Source: Dromiciops gliroides (taxonomy: Eukaryota; Chordata; Mammalia; Microbiotheria; Microbiotheriidae). Taken from it: a DNA stretch of 64,000 nucleotides. The position numbers were made by a program, and so were the translations under genes. Below, in pieces: positions 1-64,000 of the stretch; the stretch's first letter is position 1, and each line of letters opens with the position of its first letter. The notes below the pieces were generated by a model. The model did no database searches. It saw only the letters and a program-made list of their open reading frames with translations, and had not been told where the DNA came from. The DNA lies in the NCBI RefSeq assembly GCF_019393635.1, contig NC_057861.1, positions 542,696,211-542,760,210 of the forward strand. The letters are read 5' to 3'.

Positions 1-1160
1 CTACCTTTTCCATTATGAGCTTCACCTTCTTTCTTGCCCCCTGGTGCCTGAAGCCAGCAGAAGGAATAAGTACCCTTTATTCCTCATCACCACTTTAAGA
101 TCATTCCTTTGCCACCATTATTTTCAACCTTTCCTCCCTTAAGGTTCACTATTATCTATATCTTTTCCCTCTTTTACAACCAGGGAAAACCTGGGAAAAA
201 GTCACCTATGCTTCCAATTTTCTTCGCTCACTTCTCAACCCTTTGCAATATGACCTGCAGTTTCACCACTCAATTGAAAATGCTTTCTCCAAGTCTACTA
301 TCGATCTCTTAACTGCTAAATCCAATGGCTTTTTCTCAGTCCTCATTCTATCTCTTTAACTTTCAAAATAGGAGCAATGGGAAGAAGTTCCAGAGGCTGG
401 TTTCAATTCAAAATCAGGAAAAATATGATTGCTACAACCAATCCACTTTGAGCTGCATATAAACTAGCCCCCAGCTCAGCCAATCCAGGACATACCATCT
501 CAGCAAGGAGTGGTTTTCAGTGCCAGAGCGAAGTAAAGAGCTATTCAAATGGTGGAAAGTCAAAAAGATCTTATGGAGCTTCCAAGATTCAAAATCAATG
601 AGAAAATGCTGAAAAAATAATAAGAAAAAGCTGAAACGTACAATATGCAGCCTCAAGCAATGAGATCCTGTGGCCTTCTGGAATCCAGAGTTATCCTTAC
701 ACATCATGGCTGACAGGAAGGAAAGAATAAGTTCCTCCCCTGCAGCCTTTTATATTCAATCTCAGTTCCTAGTCTGCAGCCAACCAAAAGGCCCCTCTTT
801 ACCATGCAATAAGAATAAATGGAAAATTGTGAAGTAGCCTACCATTCCATGGTATTACATACTGACAGAAGCAGCTTCACCAAAGCCCTCTATGAAGGAC
901 CCTTCACAAGCTCCAAGGACTCATTGGTCAGTCCCCCATTACTGTGGGAATACCCCTAAACCTCATAGAGATAGTTGTATGTTAAGAAGAGAAGGCTTAT
1001 TGACTTAAATCTTCATATGGTGAAATTTCAGGCAGCTATAATGAAGTATAGTGAAAACATACAAGCAATATATAATAAACTTCTTTCCCACATGGAAACC
1101 AAAATTCTCTAAAGGCTCCAAGCATATTTCACAATGGTTTCCATGGCCCTAACCAGGAAA
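1..1160. other. Left edge, RSPH10B intron: nothing recognised
   Basis: No exon of RSPH10B after coding exon 9 was found here. The open frame at 432-707 on the minus strand has no known relative and looks accidental. Confidence 0.4.
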
Positions 1161-1170
1161 AGATCTGGTC

Positions 1171-1320
1171 TTTTTTTTTTTTTTTTTGAGGCAATTGGGT
1201 TAAGTGACTTGCCCAGGGTCACACAAGTAGTAAGTGTCAAGTGTCTGAGGCCAAATTTGAATTTAGGTTGTCCTCAATCCAGGGCTGGTGCTCTATCCAC
1301 TGTGCTACCTAGTTGTCCCA
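1171..1320 (-). mobile_element. MAR1/WSINE1-type SINE
   Basis: Near-full copy with its poly-A tail as T17 at the left. Target duplication agatctggtct at 1161-1171 and 1321-1331. Confidence 0.93.
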
Positions 1321-1360
1321 AGATCTGGTCTTAAGAGAGGAGAGAGACTATTACAGAAAT

Positions 1361-1530
1361 ATGTTTAATTTGATTGTACATATATAACCTATATCAGATT
1401 ACTTGCTGTCTTGGGGAGGCGGGAGGGAGGGAGAAAAAATTGAAACTAGAAATCTTGTAAAAACAAATGTTGAAAACTATCTCTACATGTAACTAGAAAA
1501 GAACAAAATGCTTTTATGAAAAAAAAAAAA
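1361..1530 (+). mobile_element. L1 3' end fragment
   Basis: Shows the marsupial L1 3' UTR layout: cctatatcagattacttgct, a G-rich run, then ttgaaaactatctctacatg and an A-rich end. Confidence 0.8.
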
Positions 1531-1880
1531 AAGAGAGGAGGGAAACAGGATGGAAGAAGCACAGCAGACATTTTACTGTGGAAATCTTTTTAAAATAAGG
1601 CCCCTCAAGTTCCCAGAAGGAATGAATGACTAACATTGAAACATCAATAAATGGATGGGATCTTTTTCTTCTCTGCCAAGCACAGCAAAAGAGCCCTGGG
1701 TCCCCATAAGGAGGAACTGACCAAAGAAGGTGTGGGAAACACCCAAGAAATTTTGCCTACATCACAATTTTACCCTGATTATGTCCAGGTCCATGTGCAT
1801 AAGAAGGTTGGTCTTTCTAATAGTCAATTCAGTGAAAACATCAGTTAACTCAGAGTTTGATTTTAAAAACTTAATTGTTG

Positions 1881-2043
1881 GGGGCAGCTAGGTGGCACAG
1901 TGGATAGAGCACTGGCCCTGGAGTCAGGAGTACCTGAGTTCAAATCCAGCCTCAGACACTTAACACTTACTAGCTGTGTGACCCTGGGCAAGTCACTTAA
2001 CTCCAACTGCCTCACTAAAAATAAATGAATAAATAAATAAAAA
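1881..2043 (+). mobile_element. MAR1/WSINE1-type SINE
   Basis: Full-length with an (AATA)n-like tail. Exact target duplication taaaaacttaattgttg at 1864-1880 and 2044-2060. Confidence 0.95.
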
Positions 2044-2318
2044 TAAAAACTTAATTGTTGACCAGTGCCTTGCAAATACTAAGTACTTCATAAATATTTG
2101 TTGACTTAAATGGAAATGTTGCATAGGACATTCTAAAGGCTGATCCCATAGATATGGAATCTAAGAATTGAGAATTGGTCTTGATGAACTGGAAGTTTTT
2201 AAGAGTATTCAGGTATATCCTGGTATGGTTAGAATGCTGTCTTATCTAAATGGAATGGATTATCTTCAAGCCCCAGAAATCTATGGAAAGTACATAAGCC
2301 ACTGACTGCACTGACATA

Positions 2319-2320
<2 letters not shown>

Positions 2321-2374
<54 letters not shown>
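2321..2374 (+). repeat. (GT)27 microsatellite
   Basis: An uninterrupted 54 bp GT run that occupies the tail position of the minus-strand SINE beside it. Confidence 0.97.
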
Positions 2375-2379
<5 letters not shown>

Positions 2380-2509
2380 GCAATTAGGGTTAAGTGACTT
2401 GCCCAGGGTCACACAGCTAGTAAGTGTCAAGTGTCTGAGGCCACATTTGAACTCAGGTTCTCCTGAATCCAGGGCCAGTGCTCTATCCACTATACCACCT
2501 AGCTGCCCC
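2375..2509 (-). mobile_element. MAR1/WSINE1-type SINE with (AC)n tail
   Basis: The SINE body joins the GT run directly. Near-identical target duplications lie outside both (tgacatacc at 2312-2320, tggcatacc at 2510-2518), so the GT run belongs to the insertion. Confidence 0.9.
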
Positions 2510-2592
2510 TGGCATACCTTTTAAAATATTAACTGGGTATTTTGTGTATGTGGTTTTTTTAATAGGAAATTTTCAAGAAAGCATTTTTCCTA

Positions 2593-24585
<21,993 letters not shown>

Positions 24586-24682
24586 TGTCTTTGAATGGCC
24601 TTTCAAGTTTTAACTTTTTAGAACAAATGTGTATCTTTGGCTGAGAGTTGATTGTATCTTGGGAGGCAGTGATGAATTTTAC
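24586..24682 (-). other. RSPH10B: Probable 5' UTR part of RSPH10B coding exon 1
   Basis: Upstream of the ATG the minus strand has a good acceptor, tttaatgttttccag, ending at 24683. The 97 bases between it and the ATG would then be 5' UTR spliced to a first exon near the GC-rich block at 28.5 kb. This is inferred from the splice site only. Confidence 0.5.
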
Positions 24683-24982
24683 CTGGAAAACATTAAAGTT
24701 TCAACAAATTATGCAAGTATTCAGTTTCCCCTCTAAATTAGACTTTTAGCTTTAATATATAGAGGCACCATCTATCTGTCATCACCACTGTCATCATCAT
24801 TGCTGTCCTCATCATTATCATAGTCGTTTTCATTCTTCTAAAAATGATCTAAAAGTGAATCCAAACTTCTGGGTATTTCAAAACTTTCAGAGGGAGAGAA
24901 CACCCTGATCTTATGAATGTGAAGGCTATTGTATTATAAATGAATGAATGAAAAAAAGTGCTTATTAAAAGCTTACTATGTG

Positions 24983-25131
24983 AGGGCAGCTAGGTGGTGC
25001 AGTGGATAGAGCACTGGCCCTGGAGTCAGGAGGACTTGAATTCAAATCCGGCCTCAGACACTTAACACTTACTAGTTGTGTGACCCTGGGCAAGTCACGT
25101 AACCCCAATTGCCTCACTTAAAAAAAAAAAA
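24983..25131 (+). mobile_element. MAR1/WSINE1-type SINE
   Basis: Inserted in an L2-type end; target duplication agcttactatgtg before and agtttactatgtg after. Confidence 0.93.
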
Positions 25132-25149
25132 AGTTTACTATGTGCAAAG

Positions 25150-25415
25150 TAGGGGCATCTAGGTGATACAGTGTATAGAGAGTACTGGGCCTGGAGTCAG
25201 GAAGATCTAAGTTCAAATCCAGCCTCAGACATGTACTAGCTATGTGACCCTAGACAAATCATTTAAATCCTATTTGCCTCAGTTCTTCATCTGTAAAATG
25301 GGGACATACTGGAGAAGGAAATGGAAAACTACTGCAGTATCTTTACTAAGAAAACCCTATGGACAAAGTCTATGGACAGGGTCAGACATGACTGAACAAC
25401 AAAAATGTGCAAAGG
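25150..25415 (+). mobile_element. Older SINE with long 3' part
   Basis: Body like MAR1, then ctcagttcttcatctgtaaa and gacagggtcagacatgactg. Confidence 0.8.
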
Positions 25416-25479
25416 AAAGACAGTTTCTACTCTCAAGTTCACATTCTAAAAGGAAGACAACATATGCAATAATGTGTCT

Positions 25480-25730
25480 GTGTAATATGTGTATTTGTGT
25501 GTTATGTGATTGTTATTATCTGTGTAATAAATATTATATACACACATTATATACACATGTGTGATATTGCCTCATATTAGATCTGCATGTATAATTATAT
25601 GTGTATATATACTATATAATATGTATATATTCAATATATGTATGTGTATAATATACAATACATAATCACGTATATATAATCGAAACTATCATATATGTGT
25701 ATGTATATTAGATATGCATATATAACACAT
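25480..25730 (+). repeat. Mixed TA/GT-rich low-complexity stretch
   Basis: Alternating purine-pyrimidine runs such as tatatatactatataatatg over about 250 bp. Confidence 0.8.
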
Positions 25731-25733
25731 GGG

Positions 25734-25960
25734 TAGCTAGGTAGCACATTGAATAGAGTGACAATCCTGGAGTCAGGCAGACCTGAAGTCAAATCTACCT
25801 TCAGACACTAGACCCTGGACAAGTTACTTAACCTTGTTTACCTCAGTTTCCTCATCTATAAAATGAACTGGAGAAATAAATGGCAAACCATTCCAGTATC
25901 TTTGTCAAGAAAACCCCACTAGGGTCACCAAGAGTTGGACATGACTGAAAAAAACCTAAA
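25734..25960 (+). mobile_element. Older SINE with long 3' part
   Basis: Same structure as 25150-25415, ending gtcaccaagagttggacatg. Confidence 0.8.
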
Positions 25961-26314
25961 CAATATAATACACAGACTCTCACTACGTATACACACTCAC
26001 ACACATATGTGAGTATAAAGACACCCACTCTTACATATGTTGTCTTCCTTCTAGAATGTGAACTTGAGAGTAGAGACTGTCTTTGCTTTGCAATGAACAA
26101 AGAAAGCCCTTAATATGTGCTTTTTAATTAATTCATTCGTATTTTAGCCTTCAAATTCATAAGATAAAGGCATTCTCTTCCTCTGAAATTGTTGAAATAC
26201 TCCCCCAGTGTAGATATATACATATATGCATGTGTATATGTATATACACACACAGATATACATGCATTTATTTATCTATAGATATACAAACTCTTGTAGA
26301 AATATATGTGTCGG

Positions 26315-26445
26315 GGGCAGCTAGGTGGCACAGTGGATAGAACACCGGCCCTGGATTCAGGAGGACCTGAGTTCAAATCACAGATCTGTTTAAAGACCAA
26401 ATGGGACCACAAGGAATTGGACATGACTGAAGAAAAGACTGAACT
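26315..26445 (+). mobile_element. SINE with internal deletion
   Basis: The 5' half is a MAR1-type SINE; it jumps at about 26380 to the 3' segment ending aattggacatgactga. Confidence 0.8.
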
Positions 26446-26713
26446 GAAGTTTTCATGATAGTGAAGAACTGGAAATGAAGTAAATGATTCTAAATTGGGT
26501 AATGGCTAAACAAATTGTGGTAAATTAATGTATTGAGTTATATCACTGTTCTGTAAGAAAAAAATGAATATGAAAACACATATGACTTATTTCATAGTGA
26601 AGGAGAACCAGCAAACAAAGCCATATACACAATGACAGCAACAATAGGAAAAGAAAGTGGGGGAGAGGGAACTTGGACAATGAGGTCTTAATCCTGGGAG
26701 TATGTCTTTAGAA

Positions 26714-26909
26714 CAAAACTTCTTAAACTGTGAGTCACCACCATCTCGACCCCATATGGGGTCCTGTAACTGAATGTAGGGGTTGCAAAAAAATTGGCAG
26801 TAGAAAAAGGTCATGCATACCTATTTTATATAGCTATATACCCAGGGTCAAATAAAAATTTCTCAGGCAAAAAAGGGGTCCCGAGTAGGAAAAATTTCAG
26901 AAGCCCTGG
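26714..26909. mobile_element. hAT-type nonautonomous transposon (CAGGGCTTCTTAAACT ends)
   Basis: Left end caaaacttcttaaactg, right end cagaagccctg, with the same core as 43567-43752. No clear target duplication. Confidence 0.65.
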
Positions 26910-27094
26910 GTCTGAACAACCAAAAGAACCTGAAACTGGGTATCATATAATTATAATGACCTGTACCTAACTCCAGAGAAAAGATTAGAAAATGTAACTC
27001 CTCTTCCTTTAAGAGCTAGGGGACTTTGGTGTGGAACATTGCATATGTTTTTACAGACTGTTGATATTGCTTAGTTTTGCTGAAGTCCTTTTAT

Positions 27095-27408
27095 TCTTAC
27101 AAGGGATGGTTTGTTGTTTTTGTTTGTCCTTTGTTCATCAAGGTGATGTCATGACTTGCACTGAATTGGATTTAAGTGAAGGAAGGCTGTGAAAGGTGAC
27201 CAACCTCACTCTTTCTTCCAGAGGCATCTGGTCCAGTGGCAAGATATACATCAGGACAACTAGAGATGGCCCTGGATGTTTGAGGCAATTGGGGTTAAGT
27301 GACTTGCCCAGGGGCACACAGCTAGTAAGTGTCTGAGGTGAGATTTGAACCCAGGCCCTCTTGACAAGGCCAGTGCTCTATCTACTGCACCACCTACCTG
27401 CCCCACAA
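27095..27408 (-). mobile_element. Composite SINE: extra head plus MAR1-type body
   Basis: The SINE body (27278-27408) is joined to about 180 bp (catcaaggtgatgtcatgac to agatggccctggatg) also found beside the SINE body at 53045-53345. Confidence 0.75.
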
Positions 27409-27424
27409 GGGATGGTTTACTATT

Positions 27425-28060
27425 TAAGAGAAGGGGAAGGAATGTATTCAGAAATGAAGGTGATATAAAACTGTTTCAAAAATCCCCTGTGAGATGTGTA
27501 TTAAGTGAAGTAAGCAGAACCAGATAATTTGTAATAATATTATAAATGCAAACAATTTTGAAGACTTAATAACTCTGATCAATGTAATGACCAACCACCA
27601 TTGCAGAAGATGATGCTCTCCACTTCCTGACAGTGAAGCAGCTGGGTGGAGTATTTCATTGAGAGTCCACACTTCCTAGACTCAGGAAGACCTAAGTTTA
27701 AATCCAGCCTCTTGTGTGACCCTGGGCAAGTCCCTTATCTTCTGTCTGCCTCAATTTCCTCATCTGTAAAATGAGGATAACTGCACCTACCTCCCGAGGT
27801 TATTGTGAAGAGAAAATTAGATATTTATGAAACATGTAAATGCTAGCTGCTATTATTATCATCACTATTCTTATAGACTCCATGCAGAATGAGAGACATT
27901 TTTGGACATGACCATTGTGGTCATTTGTTTTGCTTGACTAGGAATATTTGTTACAAGGTTTTTTGTTTTGTTTTGTTTCTTTTTTTGCCCATCTAGGGGA
28001 CAGGTGGGTGGGAGAAAATACAAGTGTGTCATTTTTTAAAAATTAAATCACATTAATATA
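27425..28060 (+). mobile_element. L1 3' fragment, split by a MIR-type element
   Basis: Pieces 27425-27620 and 27880-28060 read tgtattaagtgaagtaagca and ttgacataac-type L1 3' wording (gacatttttggacatgacca). The MIR-type piece lies between them. Confidence 0.6.
27630..27870 (+). mobile_element. MIR/CORE-SINE older element
   Basis: Reads gtgtgaccctgggcaagtcc, ctcatctgtaaaatgaggat and tattgtgaag. Confidence 0.8.
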
Positions 28061-28103
28061 GCTAAATATGCAAAAAATTGTTAAAAGACAGCAATAAATA
28101 CTT

Positions 28104-28254
28104 TCTGTTTGGTTTTTTTGGTGGGACGATGAGGGTTAAGTGACTTGCCCAGGGTCACACAGCTAGTACGTGTCAAGTGTCTGATGCCGCATTTGAACTC
28201 AGGTCCTCCTGAATCCAGGGCGGGTGCTTTATGCACTGCACCACCTAGCTGCCC
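28104..28254 (-). mobile_element. MAR1/WSINE1-type SINE
   Basis: Minus-strand copy; caataaa recurs on each side. Confidence 0.9.
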
Positions 28255-28733
28255 CACAATAAAAACTTTTAAAAGAAAAAAATAAGCAATGAGATCTATT
28301 TATATAGTTGGTGGACTGCTCCCCACTTGGAAGTCTCCCACCAGAGGATGGATGACCACTTGACCCGGACGTTATATGGTATTTATAGCCGGATTCTCTT
28401 CCGGCATGGGTTGGACACGTGGCCTCTCTGCCCCTTTCAAATTCTAGGAGTGGACGAGGGATGTGTGTCTGCGCAGCCGCACTGTGCGGGGGTCCGCGGG
28501 CACACCAGCCTGGGGGACTTCCAGTCTACCGTAAGCCCTCCTTGTCCTGCTCTCACCCCCAGACCCAGACCACTTGCCTCTCCTAAAGCCTCACTGCCTC
28601 TCGTCCCCGGAAGCGGCATGGCGAATGACGATACAATTTAAAATCCTTCGGTGAAACAATCCCGGGGAAGCAGGCTGGGGACTAAGGTTCCAGGAATTAC
28701 CTCCGGCTGGTGCAGCGTCCTGGAGACAGTCCG

Positions 28734-28746
28734 GTCTCTAGGAAAC
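28734..28746. promoter_or_regulatory. X-box-like RFX site
   Basis: GTCTCTAGGAAAC fits the imperfect palindrome RYYNYY-N-RRNRAC bound by RFX factors, which drive motile-cilium genes. Its place in the likely promoter of a radial-spoke gene supports the call, but the motif is degenerate and could occur by chance. Confidence 0.45.
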
Positions 28747-28786
28747 CGTTGTTAAGGAGCCACAACGCTTTTGGACCGCCCCTCCC

Positions 28787-28950
28787 TTCTTAAGGGACTC
28801 TTAAAGGGACCCTCTCCTTAGTAAGAAGAGCTTTCATGGATCGCTCTTTTTAATAAAGGGCTTTTAAAGGGACTGCCTCCTTTCCTTAGGAGCTCTTTAA
28901 ACGGTCCCCGCCCCTTAAAGCAGGGCTTTTAAAGGTACCGCCTTCCGTTG
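28787..28950 (+). repeat. Degenerate tandem repeat in the GC-rich block
   Basis: Five imperfect copies of a unit with core CTTTTAAAGGGACYGCC follow one another at irregular 20-60 bp spacing (for example near 28793, 28802, 28862, 28906 and 28926). Several are followed by a pyrimidine stretch with CCTTA. The copies flank the X-box-like site on the side away from RSPH10B. Confidence 0.5.
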
Positions 28951-29098
28951 CCATTCTCCGCCTGGTACCTTTTAACTTGTAAAAAGGCTGTACAGGGTCT
29001 TAGAAAAAACCTTTAAAATTTCCCCAAAGTTTGGAATGATAGAAATTGGTTTCCGTATTGACTTAATGTAGGGTCGATACCATTAAAAAGAGATTTGG

Positions 29099-29248
29099 GG
29101 GCGGCTAGGTGGCGCAGTGGATAAAGCACTGGCCCTGCATTGAGGAGTTCCTGAGTTCAAATCCGACCTCAGACACTTGACACTTACTAGCTGTGTGACC
29201 CTGGGCAAGTCACTTAACCCCCATTGCCCCACAAAAAAAATTAATTAA
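29099..29248 (+). mobile_element. MAR1/WSINE1-type SINE
   Basis: Exact target duplication ttaaaaagagatttgg at 29083-29098 and 29249-29264. Confidence 0.96.
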
Positions 29249-29278
29249 TTAAAAAGAGATTTGGTTTCCAGGTAGCTC

Positions 29279-29412
29279 CCCCCGCCCCAGACAATGAAGG
29301 TTAAGTGACTTGCCTGGGGTCACACAGTGTCAAGCGTCCGAGACCGCATTTGAACTCAGGTCCTCCTGAATCCAGGGCCGGTGCTTTATCCACTGCGCTG
29401 CCTACCTGCCCC
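29279..29412 (-). mobile_element. MAR1/WSINE1-type SINE
   Basis: Minus-strand copy only 15 bp from the plus-strand one before it; flanks ggtagct and ggatagct. Confidence 0.88.
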
Positions 29413-29769
29413 GGATAGCTATTTTTCAAAAGATATTTTCATGTATTTTGACAGGCTCTGAGATTTTATCAGTACCTGGAGCTCCCTATACCAAGGCACA
29501 TTAGCCCCTGCCCAGTTGCCTGGGAGTGTGGAGAGGAGCAATTAAATGCTTTTATATTATAGAAAGCTAGAACTCAGGTCTTCCTTATTCTAAGAAAAGC
29601 TTGATCCTACACCACTCTGCCACTCTAATTAAACTATGCCAGAATTTCCCCATCTCTAAAGTAACGTTTTTATCCTTTTGATTTCCAAACATTTCCAATA
29701 TACTTTCAGCTGAGAAATGAAATTCATAAACAGCCCTCTTGAAAAGGCTTAAAGATTTCAATCATTTTT

Positions 29770-30215
29770 TATCATAAAAGTATTTTATTATTTTCTAGTT
29801 ACATGTAGAAATAGTTTTCAACATTTGTTTTTATAAGATTTCTAGTGTCTAGCTGTGTGACCCTGTGCAAGTCACTTAACCCTCACTGCCCTGCAAAAAA
29901 AAGAAAAAAAAAAAGATTTCTAGTTCCAAATTTTTCTTCCTCCCTCCCTCCCTCCCCAAGACAGCAAGCAATCTGATATAGGTTATATATGTATAATCAC
30001 ATTAAACATATTTCTGCATTAGTCATGCTGTGAAAGAAGAATCAGAACAAAAGGGAAAAACCTCAAAAAAGAAAAAAAAAGTAGAAATAGTATGGTTCAA
30101 TCTGCATCTAGATTCTGGATTTTGAGAGCATTTTCCATCATGAGTCCTTTGGACCATTGTATTGCTGAGAAGAGTCAAGTCTATCACAACTGATCAACAC
30201 AATGTTGTTGATACT
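29770..30215 (-). mobile_element. L1 3' end fragment, split by a truncated SINE
   Basis: Reads ttacatgtagaaatagtttt, a pyrimidine run and gcaatctgatataggttata, the reverse of the L1 3' end. Confidence 0.75.
29847..29913 (+). mobile_element. 5'-truncated MAR1/WSINE1-type SINE
   Basis: Only the last 67 bp are present. Target duplication agatttctagt at 29836-29846 and 29914-29924. Confidence 0.9.
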
Positions 30216-30379
30216 GGATTTCACTCATTTTTTATCAAATAAAGCCAGCATGTGTCTGCCATTGCTGATCCAGATGTAAAGAGACAAGAAAGGTATGCTT
30301 CCTGAAGCAAAACTTTTTCTTGGAAAAAAAGATAAAATGAGTGTTTTTGTTGAGTTGGCAATGCCCTAACTTGCAATTT

Positions 30380-30600
30380 TTATCTAACCCACTGTGAGGC
30401 AGGCACTAGGTTTAGACTCAGAAAACCTGGGTTTGAGTCAGGCAATGCAACCTCTCTCTGAAGTCACAATGAGGCATTAAACTCTCAGAACTTGTTTATG
30501 AATTTGTAAAACTGAGGTATGCTGCTACCTATACTACCTACCTTGAAGAACTTTTTAAATGATCAAATTAGATAACTTATGAAAAGCACCCCGAGACTGC
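30380..30600 (+). mobile_element. MIR fragment, diverged
   Basis: Reads gactcagaaaacctgggttt then ttgtaaaactgaggta. Confidence 0.55.
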
Positions 30601-31200
30601 AGAGTGATATGTGAATTTAACTCATTACTATTGGTATTGCTAGTCCCAGGGCCAGGAAGGCTATGGCCCAGAAATTCCCAGTATTGCTGGGAGCAGTATA
30701 TTGTTAGCAGAATTACTACTAGTATTGGTGGACTCAATGACAAAAAAAACAACCCATGGCCCAAAAAGGAAATTTCCAATATTACTGTGATAAAAAACAA
30801 TTGAGAACTGACTAACTTCATCTATTTTCCTTCTCAGGCCAATGAATTGCCTGGGGCTGACCAGACCTTGTCAATTCTAGCTTCTGATTTTTTTGTAGAT
30901 CTCCCAAAACTCTCCCTTCCAAAAAATCTCAAGCTTTCTTTACATACATTTGCTTGTCAACATAAAACAACTTACCTTATGAAACTATGAGATACTTAAC
31001 CCTCCCAAAAATAATCTCATCACTCCTACAGCTTGTTATATAAAAGAAATACTGGTGAAACCTATGAGGTAACCAATTCACTTTTATCTTTGTACCATAT
31101 AAAAACTGTCTCAACCTCACTCTTTGGGTATTCCTAGCAATCTGCTTTGTGATACTCTGAGTTATAACTCCTCTGCCCCATTTAAAAAACCCTAATTCTA

Positions 31201-31372
31201 GGGGGCAGCTAGGTGGTGCAGTGGATAGAGCACTGGCCCTGGAGTCAGGAGGACCCGAGTTCAAATCCGGCTTCAGACACTTGACACTTACTAGCTGTGT
31301 GACCCTGGGAAAGCCACTTAACCCCAACTGCCTCACAAAAAAACCAAACCAAAACAAAACAAAAACCCCAAA
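31201..31372 (+). mobile_element. MAR1/WSINE1-type SINE
   Basis: Target duplication ccctaattct before and ccttaattct after. Confidence 0.93.
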
Positions 31373-31776
31373 CCTTAATTCTGTTATATTAATTGTTTTA
31401 TTAATTTTCAGGTTAACAACTGGTAGCAATATATTCTGTTAGTATAGGAATTTTAATAAATACTCTGGTATGGGTGGAAAAAATATTCACTTTGTTATTG
31501 TTGGCAAGATAGTCTACATATTTCACAGGATCTGTCAGCTTTGTAAAAGCTCCTTAAAGAAAAATAACTGTAAAATTAAAAAATATAATCAGCTAGCAAT
31601 TCTGTGACAATCAAAGATGAATGAGGAGGTTCTAGGAGACCTATCCTTAGAGTAAACCATAATTCCAAAGTTCTTGAAATTAACATTAGTTTAGACAGTA
31701 TTAAAGTACAAACTAAATATATTTTCTGTGAAGAATGTGTGAATTTAAGCCTTATATAAACTTTTAAAGTATGCTC

Positions 31777-31782
31777 TTTATT
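31777..31782 (-). terminator. Candidate PMS2 poly(A) signal
   Basis: AATAAA on the minus strand lies about 265 bases after the PMS2 stop codon. It is the nearest canonical hexamer I found. No cleavage data are available, so another variant hexamer closer to the stop may be used instead. Confidence 0.35.
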
Positions 31783-32045
31783 TCTTAAAATATGTTCTTG
31801 GCAAAAAAAAAAATGTTCTTGGCTGCACATATATATATATATATTTTTAAAAATCAGTAAGAACAAGAAATTTCACAAGCAGAGCTAAATATAAAGATAT
31901 TTTAAATATACACAGAAAATAATGTAGCGCACTGATCTTTGAAGCAAAAAATGTTTTACTTAAATCTTTGCTTTCAAAATTAGGACAACGCATGATAAAA
32001 TCTGCAAATCTACAAAATGAGAATAATTTTATGCAAAATTATTCA

Positions 32046-63774
<31,729 letters not shown>

Positions 63775-64000
63775 CTATAAAAGAGAAGACATGACCAAAA
63801 CCAGTTCTTTCCAGAATATACAATTTACTATTTGAGACAATAGGTTATCACACACAGTTTCTTTCATTACCTCCCCCTTTTCTGTTAAATACTTTTTACA
63901 AAATCTCTTAACAAAAGATGATGATCCATCTGATGTAGACATAACATCTCAGATACAAATGTTATATCATATACCTCATACTACAAATAGTCAGGGTTTT

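Larger units (their letters stand above)
28360..28970. promoter_or_regulatory. GC-rich, CpG-rich block: probable RSPH10B promoter and first exon
   Basis: About 30 CpG dinucleotides fall in roughly 600 bases, while DNA outside the SINEs is CpG-poor. The block lies 3.8 kb upstream of the RSPH10B start codon and about 3 kb beyond the PMS2 stop, where an RSPH10B promoter is expected. It holds an X-box-like site (28734-28746) and a run of degenerate TTTAAAGGGAC repeats. No first exon or start site could be fixed. A short open frame on the plus strand here has no recognisable product. Confidence 0.6.

Noticed and set aside
1881-1960. A tRNA gene in the SINE head
   Set aside because: The head is tRNA-derived in such SINEs but does not fold as a complete tRNA and recurs about 55 times with the SINE body.
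2321-2374. A CRISPR-like or other structured array
   Set aside because: It is a plain GT microsatellite in eukaryotic DNA.
28327-28641. A 104-codon plus-strand open frame in the GC-rich block
   Set aside because: No known relative, proline-rich low-complexity end, and GC-rich DNA has few stops. More likely promoter or non-coding exon.

Overview
The window looks like marsupial nuclear DNA. It is AT-rich and crowded with about 55 copies of a CORE-SINE of the MAR1/WSINE1 type, together with L1 fragments whose 3' ends have the marsupial form, and MIR, L2, L3/CR1 and hAT relics. I see no Alu, B1/B2 or other placental SINEs. The species cannot be fixed from the sequence alone. No bacterial, organellar or CRISPR content was seen, and no endogenous virus could be called with confidence.

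Two host genes lie head to tail on the minus strand, in the order known from human 7p22. PMS2 (mismatch-repair endonuclease subunit) runs from the right edge to 32,046. Exons 5 to 15 are present; exons 1 to 4 lie beyond 64,000. RSPH10B (radial-spoke-head MORN-repeat protein) has a GC-rich promoter-like block near 28.4-28.97 kb, a start codon at 24,585 and nine coding exons down to 2,677. Its C-terminal half lies left of the window. Every exon was placed by protein similarity, splice sites and phase. The phases chain correctly through both genes once ten single-base indels are allowed for.

Those indels are the main oddity. Fourteen of the 20 coding exons besides the three affected ones are not in question: all 17 unaffected exons are clean. 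The ten single-base length changes sit in or beside short homopolymers in just three places: PMS2 exon 11 (five), RSPH10B coding exon 1 (three) and RSPH10B coding exon 3 (two). Either the assembly is poorly polished in patches or these exons are really broken. The intact, conserved endonuclease exons downstream of the broken PMS2 exon favour the first reading.

A NUTF2 processed pseudogene lies in an RSPH10B intron (11.77-12.58 kb). The rest is intronic or intergenic DNA filled by repeats, many with clear target-site duplications. Notable arrangements are a truncated SINE whose target duplication copies the PMS2 exon 11 splice donor, a hAT element and a SINE inserted in one L1 (43.1-44.7 kb), a SINE-plus-L1 composite present twice in opposite orientation (42.2-42.95 and 53.95-54.25 kb), and microsatellites that appear to have grown from SINE tails.
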